This document shows positions 1 through 7,927 of a stretch of DNA of 14,398 nucleotides, piece after piece. The notes under the pieces were generated by a model. The model was not told where the DNA came from. It saw only the letters and a list, made by a program, of their open reading frames with translations, and searched no databases. A program made the position numbers and the translations under genes. The stretch spans positions 1 through 14,398 of the forward strand of contig JAFGOU010000110.1 in assembly GCA_016926315.1 (NCBI GenBank), in the 5' to 3' direction. The stretch's first letter is position 1. Every line of letters starts with the position of its first letter. The stretch comes from Chitinispirillaceae bacterium. Its GTDB lineage: Bacteria; Fibrobacterota; Chitinivibrionia; Chitinivibrionales; Chitinispirillaceae.

Positions 1-923
1 TCCCGCACCTTATCGCCGGCCCGATCATTCGTTACAGTTCGGTGGCCGAACAACTTGACAACCGCAAGCATTCCATTCCATTGTTCGCAAGCGGCGCGGC
101 CATCTTCTGCCTCGGGCTCGGCAAAAAGATCATCCTTGCCAACTCGGTCGCGCCCATCGCCGACGCGGCTTTCGGCAGCGACAGCCCGGGCCTTTTCAAC
201 GCCTGGTGGGGCGTCCTCGCCTACTCGTTCCAGATCTATTTCGATTTCTGCGGCTACTCCGACATGGCCGTCGGCCTCGCACGCATGATGGGCATTGAGT
301 TCCTCAAGAACTTCGACGCGCCCTATCAGTCGAAAAGCATTACGATTTTCTGGCGCAAGTGGCACATCTCCCTCTCTAATTTCATCAGGGACTATCTTTA
401 CATTCCGCTCGGCGGCAACCGTGTCAGCACCGGCCGCATGTATTTCAACCTGTGCCTCTGCTTTTTCCTCTGCGGTCTGTGGCACGGCGCCAAGTGGACC
501 TTTATCGTTTGGGGGATCTACCAGGGGGTGTTTCTGGTGCTCGAGCGCGTTGCCGGCAAGCGGACCTTCTACTGGCGCCTGCCGCGCTTCGGGCAGATTG
601 CGCTGACCTTTGTCATCGTGCTTTTCGGCTGGGTGCTCTTCAGGGCACCCGACCTTTCCCAGGCAGCGCACTACTGGGGAGCCATGGTGGGGCTCGCGCC
701 CGGCGCCGCGTCCGCGCCGCTCCTCGGCGCAGAGATTTTTTCGCTCCGACACGTTTTCGAGATGGCGGTGTGCGCTTTCTTTGTCTGGCAGCCCCTCCAG
801 GCGCACGAGTGGGCGCTGAAACTGACCCTGAAAAAATCCCTGCTCTGCATCGCCGTATTCATCCTGGCGGTTGCCATGATGTTTACGCAGAGCTACAATC
901 CGTTCCTTTATTTCCAGTTCTGA
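1..923 (+). CDS. MBOAT-family polysaccharide O-acyltransferase, AlgI-like (5' end missing)
   Basis: This integral inner-membrane protein very likely moves acetyl groups from a cytoplasmic donor to the periplasmic side for polysaccharide O-acetylation, as AlgI does in alginate synthesis. The frame is open from base 3, so the gene starts before the window; 306 residues remain, whereas AlgI-type proteins are usually near 450-520. The visible N-terminus has the family's HLIAGPIIRY stretch (bases 6-35). It is followed by a YFDFCGYSDMAVGLARMMG segment (bases 237-293), HISLSNFIRDYLYIPLGGNR (bases 363-422), and CGLWHGAKWT (bases 471-500), whose His (bases 483-485) is the invariant MBOAT histidine. 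Several long hydrophobic segments continue to the C-terminus. An internal GTG at base 42 could be mistaken for the start, but the family similarity upstream of it shows it is not. An AlgJ-like gene starts 18 bp downstream, which supports the O-acetylation role. The family is clear; the polymer acetylated is unknown. Confidence 0.93.
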   Translation, partial: PHLIAGPIIRYSSVAEQLDNRKHSIPLFASGAAIFCLGLGKKIILANSVAPIADAAFGSDSPGLFNAWWGVLAYSFQIYFDFCGYSDMAVGLARMMGIEFLKNFDAPYQSKSITIFWRKWHISLSNFIRDYLYIPLGGNRVSTGRMYFNLCLCFFLCGLWHGAKWTFIVWGIYQGVFLVLERVAGKRTFYWRLPRFGQIALTFVIVLFGWVLFRAPDLSQAAHYWGAMVGLAPGAASAPLLGAEIFSLRHVFEMAVCAFFVWQPLQAHEWALKLTLKKSLLCIAVFILAVAMMFTQSYNPFLYFQF

Positions 924-941
924 CGGAGCGCGAAATACCCG

Positions 942-2582
942 ATGAAGAACACGGCAAAAATCGCAGGACTCCCGCTCATTGCGGTGTTCCTTCTAGTCAT
1001 CTATGCGGTGCCCGTAACGCAGGCCGCGCTTGAACTTAGCCGCGGCGGGAGGATCCAGGCGCTTGACCTTGTTGTCGACGCTTTTGCCGCCCCCCTTCGC
1101 AGCGCGTCCGCCCGGCACGCGGACGCTGATAAATTTTCCGATTACCTCGACAGCCTTTCAGGCCTTCTTTCTTCTGCAGGCGGGCCAGAGACAAACCTTG
1201 ACAGGGCCGAAAGTCTGGCTGAAGAACTATTGTTCACGGCCGAGGACCTCAAAAAAAAGGTGATCGCGAAAAACCGCCACGTGCGGGCCGATTCGTCCTC
1301 TCCTGCTGTCGCGCGTCTTGACGCGCTCCGCCTGCAATGCTCGAACCTTCTCTCCTCGCTAAAAAACGGAACGGCGGCCGCCGCCGCCGACCTTTGCGCG
1401 GCGGTCCGCCAAGGCGGAAAGGAGCTTGAACGCGAATACCGTCGGCCTTCGCCGATGGATGCCCCGGTCCTCGTCGTGAAAGACCTCCGTTATATCTTCT
1501 GGAACGACCGCTATCTGCGGCCTTATGAAAAAGAGATGGAAAACTCGTCCGTGTTCGCTCAGGCCATACGCCCGCGTATGTTTCTGGCGCATTTTTTTCT
1601 TTTCAAAGACCTCGGTGAAAAGGGGGTTCTCGGCCGAAAGGGATGGTTTTTTTACAAACAGGATATCGACTATCTTGTCAAGCCGTCCGTTCTTGACCGG
1701 CGCTCGATCGTTGTCGACCCGAACGAATGGCCGCTCGGCGGAAATCCGCTCTCGGCGATCAGGAATTTCAGGGATCAGCTGATGGTCAGAGGGATCGACC
1801 TCCTGTTCGTCGTCGTTCCGGGAAAACCAAGCATCTATCCGGATGTCGTCTCGTCCCGCATGCAGCCGGCTTCGGCGGGCTCGTTCAGCCACTCGCTCCG
1901 CGTGCTTGACGAACTCAAAAATGCCGGGGTCGAGGTCGTTGACCTTTTCGCGCCGTTTGCGCGCGAACGCCTTAGTGACCACGAGGCAGGCGACTCGCTG
2001 TACCTGCACGAAGACACCCACTGGAAGGCCCGTGCCGTCCGCCTGGCTGCACGCGTCATTGCCGACCGCGTCAGGCGGTACCCGTGGTTCCAGGCGGGGT
2101 CAACCGAATATGCTCTGGACTCCGTGACCATTGAACGCACCGGTGACATCGGCACCATGTCGTCGCTGCCGTTGGACAAGGTGCGCGGCGTGTACGGACT
2201 TTTCATGCCGGAAAAGACCACCTGTTATAAGGTGTTCCGCGTTTCCAGGGACCCGCGGGGCGCAGAAACCGGACGCGTGCCGTACAAAGACGAGTTCCGC
2301 GCTTCCGCCATTCTTGTTCTCGGCGACAGTTTTTCGCGGATTTACCAGACCGACGAACCGCGGTCCGCCGGGTGGATTTCCCATCTTGCCTTTGAGCTTG
2401 CGCAGCCTGTCGCGTCGCTTGTCAACGACGGCGGCGCGTCTACCCTGGTCCGGCAGTCGCTGGCCCGAAAACCAAACCTGCTCAAGGGCAAGAAACTTGT
2501 TATATGGGAAATCGTGGAACGGGACTTCCGGTACGGCGAGGAGGGATGGAAAAACGTGCAGATAGCAGGTAATAAGGAATGA
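942..2582 (+). CDS. AlgJ/AlgX-like SGNH-fold polysaccharide O-acetyltransferase, membrane anchored
   Basis: A 546-residue protein expected to take acetyl groups from the MBOAT partner and transfer them to a polysaccharide in the periplasm. Residues about 7-29 form one hydrophobic segment, either an uncleaved anchor or a signal peptide. Residues 30-200 are Ala/Leu/Glu/Lys-rich and look helical. The AlgJ/AlgX domain runs from about 220 to 535. It contains GRKGWFFYKQDIDYL at 231-245, the catalytic Asp-x-His as D358-T359-H360-W361, and the nucleophile loop GDSFS with Ser463, matching the Ser-His-Asp triad known for AlgJ and AlgX. It ends with a WEIVERDFR stretch near 522-530. The start ATG lies 18 bp after the MBOAT stop, with a GGAG about 12 nt upstream, so co-translation from one mRNA is likely. 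The long helical N-terminal part resembles AlgJ's anchored layout more than AlgX's. Family assignment is firm; substrate is inferred only from context. Confidence 0.87.
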   Translation: MKNTAKIAGLPLIAVFLLVIYAVPVTQAALELSRGGRIQALDLVVDAFAAPLRSASARHADADKFSDYLDSLSGLLSSAGGPETNLDRAESLAEELLFTAEDLKKKVIAKNRHVRADSSSPAVARLDALRLQCSNLLSSLKNGTAAAAADLCAAVRQGGKELEREYRRPSPMDAPVLVVKDLRYIFWNDRYLRPYEKEMENSSVFAQAIRPRMFLAHFFLFKDLGEKGVLGRKGWFFYKQDIDYLVKPSVLDRRSIVVDPNEWPLGGNPLSAIRNFRDQLMVRGIDLLFVVVPGKPSIYPDVVSSRMQPASAGSFSHSLRVLDELKNAGVEVVDLFAPFARERLSDHEAGDSLYLHEDTHWKARAVRLAARVIADRVRRYPWFQAGSTEYALDSVTIERTGDIGTMSSLPLDKVRGVYGLFMPEKTTCYKVFRVSRDPRGAETGRVPYKDEFRASAILVLGDSFSRIYQTDEPRSAGWISHLAFELAQPVASLVNDGGASTLVRQSLARKPNLLKGKKLVIWEIVERDFRYGEEGWKNVQIAGNKE

Positions 2583-2609
2583 CCATGCGGCCTGTTCAAT
2601 CATAAAAAT

Positions 2610-2620
2610 CCTCTGCGAGG
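2610..2620 (+). promoter_or_regulatory. Shine-Dalgarno of the AlgX-like lipoprotein gene within a small hairpin
   Basis: CCTCTGCGAGG can fold as a 4-bp stem (CCTC/GAGG) with a TGC loop. The GAGG arm is the only plausible ribosome-binding site for ATG 2631, 10 nt downstream. So short a stem may be only a modest brake on translation or have no effect. Confidence 0.3.
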
Positions 2621-2630
2621 TACCGCTTTT

Positions 2631-4661
2631 ATGCACAATCATCCTGCTTTTTATCTCATAGCAACTATCGGCATTCTCTGTTCCTGCACCGGGACGCCGC
2701 CGGATCAAGTCTCTTCCTGCGTACCATACGAGACTCTGAATAAGAATTTCAGCCGACTGAAGTCACACGTCGTGGTAAGGAAAATCAGCTTCCCCACGCG
2801 GGCAAATCTTGATTGTGCCGCCTATTTATCAAATCCTGTCAGACATGATCCGCAAACCGTTAAACCGAAAAAACCGGCGGATAAAATCTCTTTTGACAAA
2901 TTGACTTTCGGCGGGTCTATCGCGTCTCCCTGCACCGGCATCTCACAGACCCCGCTCACGGAAACAGAAAAGGAGATGCCCCTCGCGTGGGACCCGCTCC
3001 AGAACCGGCTCTGGGAGATAACAAAAACCGATTTGTTCGGTAATATCACTTCCGCGGTGAACGGTGAAAAATGGGCTGACCCTTCGGTGTTCCTCCCCTA
3101 TCAGGAGATCGTCGCCGCATACCTTCACGGCAATGGCGACAGCGTATCGCTCTGGGTGAAAATCGAATTCAAGCCGTGGGTCAGATTTCTCGACGGCATC
3201 ACCGACGAGGACCGCGACGGTTTCAGGGAAATGTACGGCATGGTTTCGCTCGCTTCCGTTGACGCCGTTCTTTTCAGGAAAGCGATTCACTGGATCCGCA
3301 CGGACTATACGCGGACGGTTTTGACAAATGAACAGGTCGTGGACTGGGCCAACGTGCTCGCGTCCTACTGGTATCCGAAACTCAACACCGACATCGTCGA
3401 TATGACCGGCCAGAGCGAATGGCCCAACGACGCCACGGAAAAAAAGATCCGGCGCGAATTGAAAAATTTTCCACCCGTTCACCCTGCCGTCGTGATCCGG
3501 GGAAACCCGTACGGAAAGAAAATTTATAATGTCTATGTCGTGGATCTTCCGCAGGCCCCGGCCCCTGCCGAGCCGGTCCCGGCATTGGAAGCCGGGCCGG
3601 CCGTTGCTTTCCCGCAGGAAAAAAATTCTGCGATTTCCGACGGTTTCCGGAAAAACAACGCCCGTTTCGAACAAGAGTTAATAACGTTCGGCATTTATCA
3701 GGAATGGGCAAAAAAGGAACAACCGTTCCGGACATCCATCGGTGCTTATGTAAATTCCCTGCCGAAAGAACAGCTTGGCTTTGCGGGAAAGGACGGTTGG
3801 CTGTTTTTCCGCGGGGAAATCGATTACCTCAACGGCGGCGACCTGACCGCTCAGGCAAAGGGGAAAAACCCGCTTCCTGTCCTCAGAGAATTTAAATCGT
3901 ATCTTGACAGAAACAACATTTCTCTGCTTTTCTGCGTGGTACCCAACAAGTCGGATGTCTATTATGAAAAGCTTCCTGTCGACGCGCCGGCAGATCCCGG
4001 CGTCATTATCAATCCCTGGGGCCGGAAATTCCTCTCGGACCTGGAGAATGCCGGCATCGAGGTCGTAGACCTTCTGCCTGACTTTCTTGCGGCCAAAAAG
4101 GGAGACGCAAAAAACAGGGAGGCTCTTTATCAGAAAAACGATACCCACTGGACGCTGCGCGGCCTCCTTGTCGCCGCGCGGCTTATTGCCGGCCGTATAA
4201 AGCAGTATCCGTGGTACCGTGAACTTGAAAACGGGAAGGTGGCTTTTTCTCTCAAGGACACGGTCTGTTTTCGGCTCGGCGATATCGTAGACCGGATGCC
4301 GGAAAGCGATCGCCGGGGATATCCTGCAGACCGTATGGCCGCGCAACAGGTCCTGAATCCGGACGGCAGTCTTTATAAAGCAAGCAGGCCCGACGCTCCC
4401 ATCATGCTCATCGGTGACAGCTTTACCGGAGTGTTCGAGCTGATCGACTGTAAAGGCGCCGGCGTGGGGGCACATATCGCCGCGGAGTGCGGCGTCCCGG
4501 TCGACGTCATCACGAGCTGGGGCGGAGGACCGCTCGTGCGCGATAAGATGCTGCGGGCGCGGAAAAATGACCTGCCGAAGAAACGTCTTGTCGTTTACCT
4601 GATGGTGGCGAGAGATCTGTTCAATTACAGTCAGTCATGGCTGCCGATGGAATCGAAATAG
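2631..4661 (+). CDS. AlgX-like SGNH O-acetyltransferase lipoprotein with unrecognised N-terminal domain
   Basis: A 676-residue protein with the acetyltransferase domain only in its second half. The N-terminus is a short hydrophobic signal ending in L16-C17-S18-C19, which fits a lipobox, though the n-region has no Lys or Arg. Residues 20-110 are low in recognisable features. Residues about 115-305 form a probable globular domain that I do not recognise; it contains a DxDxDG loop at D192-G197. A Pro/Ala-rich linker (about 307-328) leads to the AlgX/AlgJ domain: GKDGWLFFRGEIDYL at 386-400, D504-T505-H506-W507, the GDSF loop with Ser597, and VARDL near 659-663. Triad residues are intact, so activity is expected. 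The start is the only ATG after an in-frame stop at 2580-2582, with GAGG 10 nt upstream. AlgX of Pseudomonas carries its carbohydrate-binding module C-terminally, so the N-terminal domain here may be a different polymer-binding or docking module. Catalytic assignment is strong; N-terminal function is unknown. Confidence 0.83.
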   Translation: MHNHPAFYLIATIGILCSCTGTPPDQVSSCVPYETLNKNFSRLKSHVVVRKISFPTRANLDCAAYLSNPVRHDPQTVKPKKPADKISFDKLTFGGSIASPCTGISQTPLTETEKEMPLAWDPLQNRLWEITKTDLFGNITSAVNGEKWADPSVFLPYQEIVAAYLHGNGDSVSLWVKIEFKPWVRFLDGITDEDRDGFREMYGMVSLASVDAVLFRKAIHWIRTDYTRTVLTNEQVVDWANVLASYWYPKLNTDIVDMTGQSEWPNDATEKKIRRELKNFPPVHPAVVIRGNPYGKKIYNVYVVDLPQAPAPAEPVPALEAGPAVAFPQEKNSAISDGFRKNNARFEQELITFGIYQEWAKKEQPFRTSIGAYVNSLPKEQLGFAGKDGWLFFRGEIDYLNGGDLTAQAKGKNPLPVLREFKSYLDRNNISLLFCVVPNKSDVYYEKLPVDAPADPGVIINPWGRKFLSDLENAGIEVVDLLPDFLAAKKGDAKNREALYQKNDTHWTLRGLLVAARLIAGRIKQYPWYRELENGKVAFSLKDTVCFRLGDIVDRMPESDRRGYPADRMAAQQVLNPDGSLYKASRPDAPIMLIGDSFTGVFELIDCKGAGVGAHIAAECGVPVDVITSWGGGPLVRDKMLRARKNDLPKKRLVVYLMVARDLFNYSQSWLPMESK

Positions 4662-4767
4662 GGTATTATTTTCTGATAACAATGTATCTTTATTGCCGGA
4701 GCGATATTCCTTTTGAACCGGTGAGGATTGTTTCGCGGACAGCAGAAAAGACTTTATCCGTTATTCT

Positions 4768-4772
4768 GGAGG
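4768..4772 (+). promoter_or_regulatory. Shine-Dalgarno that fixes the propeller-gene start
   Basis: GGAGG ends 5 nt before ATG 4778. This strong site and the signal peptide it leads to decide against the longer reading from 4637, which would overlap the AlgX-like gene by 25 bp. Confidence 0.8.
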
Positions 4773-4777
4773 AAATC

Positions 4778-5881
4778 ATGCATAAAGCGCTTTTTTTTAT
4801 CGGAACACTTCTGTTGTTTACGGCCCTTGCCCAGGAAGCGCCGCTCGGCTCCATGACGACACCGAAAGGCAACGAACGGAAGGCGCTTGATGCCCTAAGG
4901 GGACGCGTGGCCGGCAAAATCGTCTGGGCGACCTCGCGCGCGAACAGCAAGCATGATATCTGGGTCATGAACGCCGACGGCACCGGCCAGACGCCGCTTA
5001 CGAACAGCCCGAACAACGTGGACTGGTATCCCCGTTTTTCTCCGGACGGCTCAAGGATTCTTTTTGTCAGGAGCAAATCCGGCTGGGTGCCGGAAACCGA
5101 CGCGGAGATGTATGAAAAATGGGACCTGTTGACGGTCGCGATTGACGGAAGCGGAGAAACAAAGGCCGCATCCGACGCCGTATGGGGGACCTGGCGTCCT
5201 TCCGGTGATTCAATCGTATTCGCCCGGGGACCCAAGGTGGTAATAAAAAGCATGGCGACTGGCTCCGAGAAAGAGCTTTTTGACGCGGAAAAAACATTTA
5301 ATAAAAAAGGCGCGGCCGCCCAGCAGCCGGAGCTGTCGCCTGACGGGAGGCTCCTTGCCATGACCCTGCGCGGGACCATGCGGGAGACCGGCATCTGGAA
5401 TCTTGGAAAAAAGGCGTGGCATTCCACCGGTGGCGGATGCGAGATGGGGTGGTTCCCGTCCGGCAGCAAAGTCTACCGGATGAACGAGGGGCAGGGCAAC
5501 GGCGGCACCGAAGTGCTTCAGATAGAAATTGACAGAGACGGAAAACCGCTCAGCAGGATCTCCGGCCTGTCTATCCCGAAACAGCTCAGGTTAATGGACC
5601 TGCCGGGGCGCCGTTCGCACGAATATTTTCCTAAATTCGACAAGGAAGGAAAACATATGGTCTGGTGCGCCACCCAGTACGGCCACGAGCACGACATAGC
5701 GGATTACGAGGTATATCTCTGGAAGATCGGCGCAGACAAAAAAAAAGCGTTTCGGTTGACGTTCCACACCGCCAACGACCGGTGGCCCGATATCCTCATC
5801 GACACCCCGCCGCTGCCGCCCAAAAAAAACGCACCACAGCCACCTGCTATACCCAACGGCGCGTCCTCGGTTTCGGAATAA
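4778..5881 (+). CDS. Secreted TolB/PD40-like beta-propeller protein
   Basis: A 367-residue exported protein with PD40/WD40-like repeats of the type in TolB and related periplasmic propellers. ATG 4778 is chosen because a GGAGG (4768-4772) sits 5 nt before it and the product then begins with a good signal peptide: Lys3, a hydrophobic core, and an ALA-Q cleavage site near 17-18. The frame is open further upstream to about 4637, overlapping the preceding gene, but that reading has no signal peptide. Repeat motifs include DIWVMNADGTGQTPLT (about 60-75), WYPRFSPDGSRILFV (83-97), TWRPSGDSIVFAR, PELSPDGRLLAM and YFPKFDKEGKHMVW (about 293-306). A Pro-rich tail ends the protein. It follows the AlgX-like gene after 116 bp, so it may have its own promoter or be the last gene of the acetylation operon. 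No catalytic residues are recognisable; a binding or scaffold role is inferred from the fold. It is not the housekeeping tolB, since no tol-pal genes are nearby and the length is short. Confidence 0.72.
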   Translation: MHKALFFIGTLLLFTALAQEAPLGSMTTPKGNERKALDALRGRVAGKIVWATSRANSKHDIWVMNADGTGQTPLTNSPNNVDWYPRFSPDGSRILFVRSKSGWVPETDAEMYEKWDLLTVAIDGSGETKAASDAVWGTWRPSGDSIVFARGPKVVIKSMATGSEKELFDAEKTFNKKGAAAQQPELSPDGRLLAMTLRGTMRETGIWNLGKKAWHSTGGGCEMGWFPSGSKVYRMNEGQGNGGTEVLQIEIDRDGKPLSRISGLSIPKQLRLMDLPGRRSHEYFPKFDKEGKHMVWCATQYGHEHDIADYEVYLWKIGADKKKAFRLTFHTANDRWPDILIDTPPLPPKKNAPQPPAIPNGASSVSE

Positions 5882-5940
5882 GCCATTTTACGGGAGCGTT
5901 CTTTATCAATCATCCGGGCATAATCGCTAACCCGAACCGC

Positions 5941-6720
5941 TTATTTTCCTTTAATAAAAATTTTTGCAGCATTAATAAAAGTTATTTCACCCATTTTTTC
6001 CGCTGTCGTTCCTCTCAGCTCCGCCATTTTTTGTACGATTGCCGCACACTGCGCCGGCTCGTTGGCCTCCGGCCCAACGCCGGCCGGCGGGATATCGGGA
6101 GCATCCGTTTCAACGAGCAGAAAGCGTTCCGTTACTGCAGCAAGGGATGCCCGGCCCCGTCTGTTCCGGTCATGAGTGATTGAACCTGAAAACGAGATTG
6201 AAACGTTCAGTTTTTCAAGCCGTGGAACATGGTCCGGCGGTCCGGAATACGAGTGAATCGCGCCGCCGTCAGGTGTTCCGCACTGCTTCTCAAGAGCCTC
6301 CATCATCGAACCCCATGACTTACGGCAGTGGATGGAGACCGGCCGTCTTAGTTTCCGCGCAAGCCTGAGCTGTGCACGAAATACCTCGACCTGGTCCTCA
6401 TGGTTGCTTTTATCAATTGTATGATCAAGTCCTATCTCCCCTACCGCCGCAGCCGGGCTTTTCTGCAGCATCTCTTCAAGGCGTTCAAGCCATGAACCGG
6501 AACATTCCTTTATATACCATGGATGCAGACCGAATGCCGGTACGATTTCGGGGAACTGTTCCGAAAGCCGCTTTACCGCGATCCAATCGGATTCACTTGT
6601 ACCGCAGCAGAGCATGCGGACAACGCCCGCATTCCGGGCCCTCGCAATAAGGACGCCGGCCTGCGCGACAATCCTTTGGTCCTGGAGGTGGCAGTGGGTG
6701 TCAAATAGGCGCATGGTCAT
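5941..6720 (-). CDS. TatD-family metal-dependent hydrolase (DNase)
   Basis: A 259-residue cytoplasmic TIM-barrel hydrolase, the usual length for TatD/YcfH/YjjV proteins, which act as metal-dependent DNases in DNA repair or turnover. The family metal ligands are visible in order: H9-x-H11 in DTHCHL, E95 in AVGEIGLDH, H131 in VSIHCRKSW, H156 in AIHSYSG and D206 in LLVETDAPDIPP. GLHPWY at 64-69 is also typical. Two ATGs, at 6720 and 6714, compete as start and neither has a clear Shine-Dalgarno; either keeps the metal site intact. The gene begins 31 bp after the glycosyltransferase stop and is probably the last gene of the leftward transcript. It faces the propeller gene tail to tail. The subgroup (TatD, YcfH or YjjV) cannot be decided by eye, so no symbol is given. 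Confidence 0.9.
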   Translation of the reverse strand: MTMRLFDTHCHLQDQRIVAQAGVLIARARNAGVVRMLCCGTSESDWIAVKRLSEQFPEIVPAFGLHPWYIKECSGSWLERLEEMLQKSPAAAVGEIGLDHTIDKSNHEDQVEVFRAQLRLARKLRRPVSIHCRKSWGSMMEALEKQCGTPDGGAIHSYSGPPDHVPRLEKLNVSISFSGSITHDRNRRGRASLAAVTERFLLVETDAPDIPPAGVGPEANEPAQCAAIVQKMAELRGTTAEKMGEITFINAAKIFIKGK

Positions 6721-6751
6721 TTAAGCAAAAGACGCCATAACCGTAATCCGC

Positions 6752-7879
6752 TTATTCCGGATGCGGTACCTCTTCCTGTTTTTCGTATCTTTCCTTAGAT
6801 ATCCCCTGCATTAACGTGTGTTCAAATTTCACCGCCGACCGTTCCCAGGAGAATTTTTTTACACAAGAATTCCCGGCCCGGGCAAGGTTAATCCTTTTTT
6901 CCTTATCGTCCAGCAGTCTCAGGATGTTCGCTGCCAGCACTTCCGGATGCCTGGGAGGATGCATGAGTGCTGTTTTTTCATGAACAGCAAACTCACGGTG
7001 GCCTCCGTTGTCGGCAACACATAATGCCGCGCCGCATGCAGCCGCTTCACACGGCGGCAGGCCGAATCCTTCACACCAGCTCGTACCGACAAAGATCGCG
7101 GATCTGTTGAAAATATCCTTTATCTGGCCTGTCGGCGGGTTATGATAGTACGTTACCGGCTGGAGCGGCATCGCCGGTTGTGGACCGACACCGAACATAA
7201 TGATCGTGATATTCGGAACTTTTTCTTTTATAATTTTTAACGCCAGTAATCCGTCTCCTGTTCCCTTGAAAGTGTCTGCGCTGTTAATAAGACATAGTGT
7301 CTTTGCGTCGCGTTTTTCTATCGGCACGTCAATATAGAACTCGTTGAAATTCAAGCCGTTGGGAATGTAGGTGCATTTTTCCCCGCGATTACGGGCAATC
7401 TGTTCCAGCCAGCGGGAGATGACGATTTTATGATACGGGAGCTTCCATGTGTTCATTGCCCTTGATGGACTGGTTTGATTGAAAATAGTATCCAATCCCT
7501 GTACAAAATAGAATTTCTGCCCTTTCCGTTTATGATACGGCGCAATATGTTCCGCGGTATTCCATAAGGTGGCCACGATGGCGTCCGCATCGGGTATCCA
7601 GACCTGTTTGAGGTCCGGGGTCAGTTTCATGTTAACGCCATGTCTAATTTTAAACCAGTGCCACGGCGGTTTGACGGTACACAGCAGCACGTGCCGGATA
7701 AAATTTGCTGCAACCCTTAATGATTTTATCCTTGAGACAGGTCCCTCTGATAAAAAAAGGGGGTGAATCACCGTCGAGTGGTGTCCGCGCATCGTAAGCC
7801 GGTTTGCATATTCGTACACAACCTTAAAACCGCCTATCGGCGTCCATGACGGGCACGGCAGAACAAATGTTACTTTCAC
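6752..7879 (-). CDS. GT4-type glycosyltransferase
   Basis: A 375-residue retaining GT-B glycosyltransferase of the GT4 type (Pfam Glycos_transf_1-like C-terminal half), cytoplasmic or peripheral at the inner membrane. The N-terminal domain opens with MKVTFVLPCP and has the glycine-rich loop PIGGFKVVYEYANRL (14-28) of the acceptor-side Rossmann fold. The C-terminal domain has an EX7E-type motif, E270-GFGLPPC-E278, preceded by FVGTSW and followed by an AACG-ALCVADNGGHREF stretch that fits the nucleotide-sugar site. Translation starts at a GTG with AAGGAA about 7 nt upstream. The gene lies 48 bp downstream of pgsA and 31 bp upstream of the TatD gene. It could serve LPS, capsule or glycolipid synthesis; being next to pgsA hints at a lipid-linked acceptor, but nothing in the sequence fixes donor or acceptor. 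Confidence 0.86.
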   Translation of the reverse strand: MKVTFVLPCPSWTPIGGFKVVYEYANRLTMRGHHSTVIHPLFLSEGPVSRIKSLRVAANFIRHVLLCTVKPPWHWFKIRHGVNMKLTPDLKQVWIPDADAIVATLWNTAEHIAPYHKRKGQKFYFVQGLDTIFNQTSPSRAMNTWKLPYHKIVISRWLEQIARNRGEKCTYIPNGLNFNEFYIDVPIEKRDAKTLCLINSADTFKGTGDGLLALKIIKEKVPNITIIMFGVGPQPAMPLQPVTYYHNPPTGQIKDIFNRSAIFVGTSWCEGFGLPPCEAAACGAALCVADNGGHREFAVHEKTALMHPPRHPEVLAANILRLLDDKEKRINLARAGNSCVKKFSWERSAVKFEHTLMQGISKERYEKQEEVPHPE

Positions 7880-7927
7880 TATAATTTCCTTGCGTTATAG
7901 ACCGGGGAGATTGTCTGTTTGATGGTA

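Noticed and set aside
1359..2021. 220-codon open frame on the - strand across the AlgJ-like gene
   Set aside because: It is wholly antisense to a gene with clear family motifs, has an Arg-rich composition typical of shadow frames, and has no ribosome-binding site.
2943..3674. 243-codon open frame on the - strand inside the AlgX-like gene
   Set aside because: Antisense shadow of a GC-rich gene; the + strand product has the intact AlgX domain and signal.
3678..4475. 265-codon open frame on the - strand inside the AlgX-like gene
   Set aside because: Antisense shadow; it covers the DTHW and GDSF coding segments of the real gene and shows no family motif of its own.
5891..5934. Possible bidirectional terminator between the convergent propeller and TatD genes (CGGG-AGCG pairing with CGCT-aa-CCCG)
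   Set aside because: The stem is only 8 bp with a 2-nt bulge and a 26-nt loop, and no proper T-run follows on either strand.
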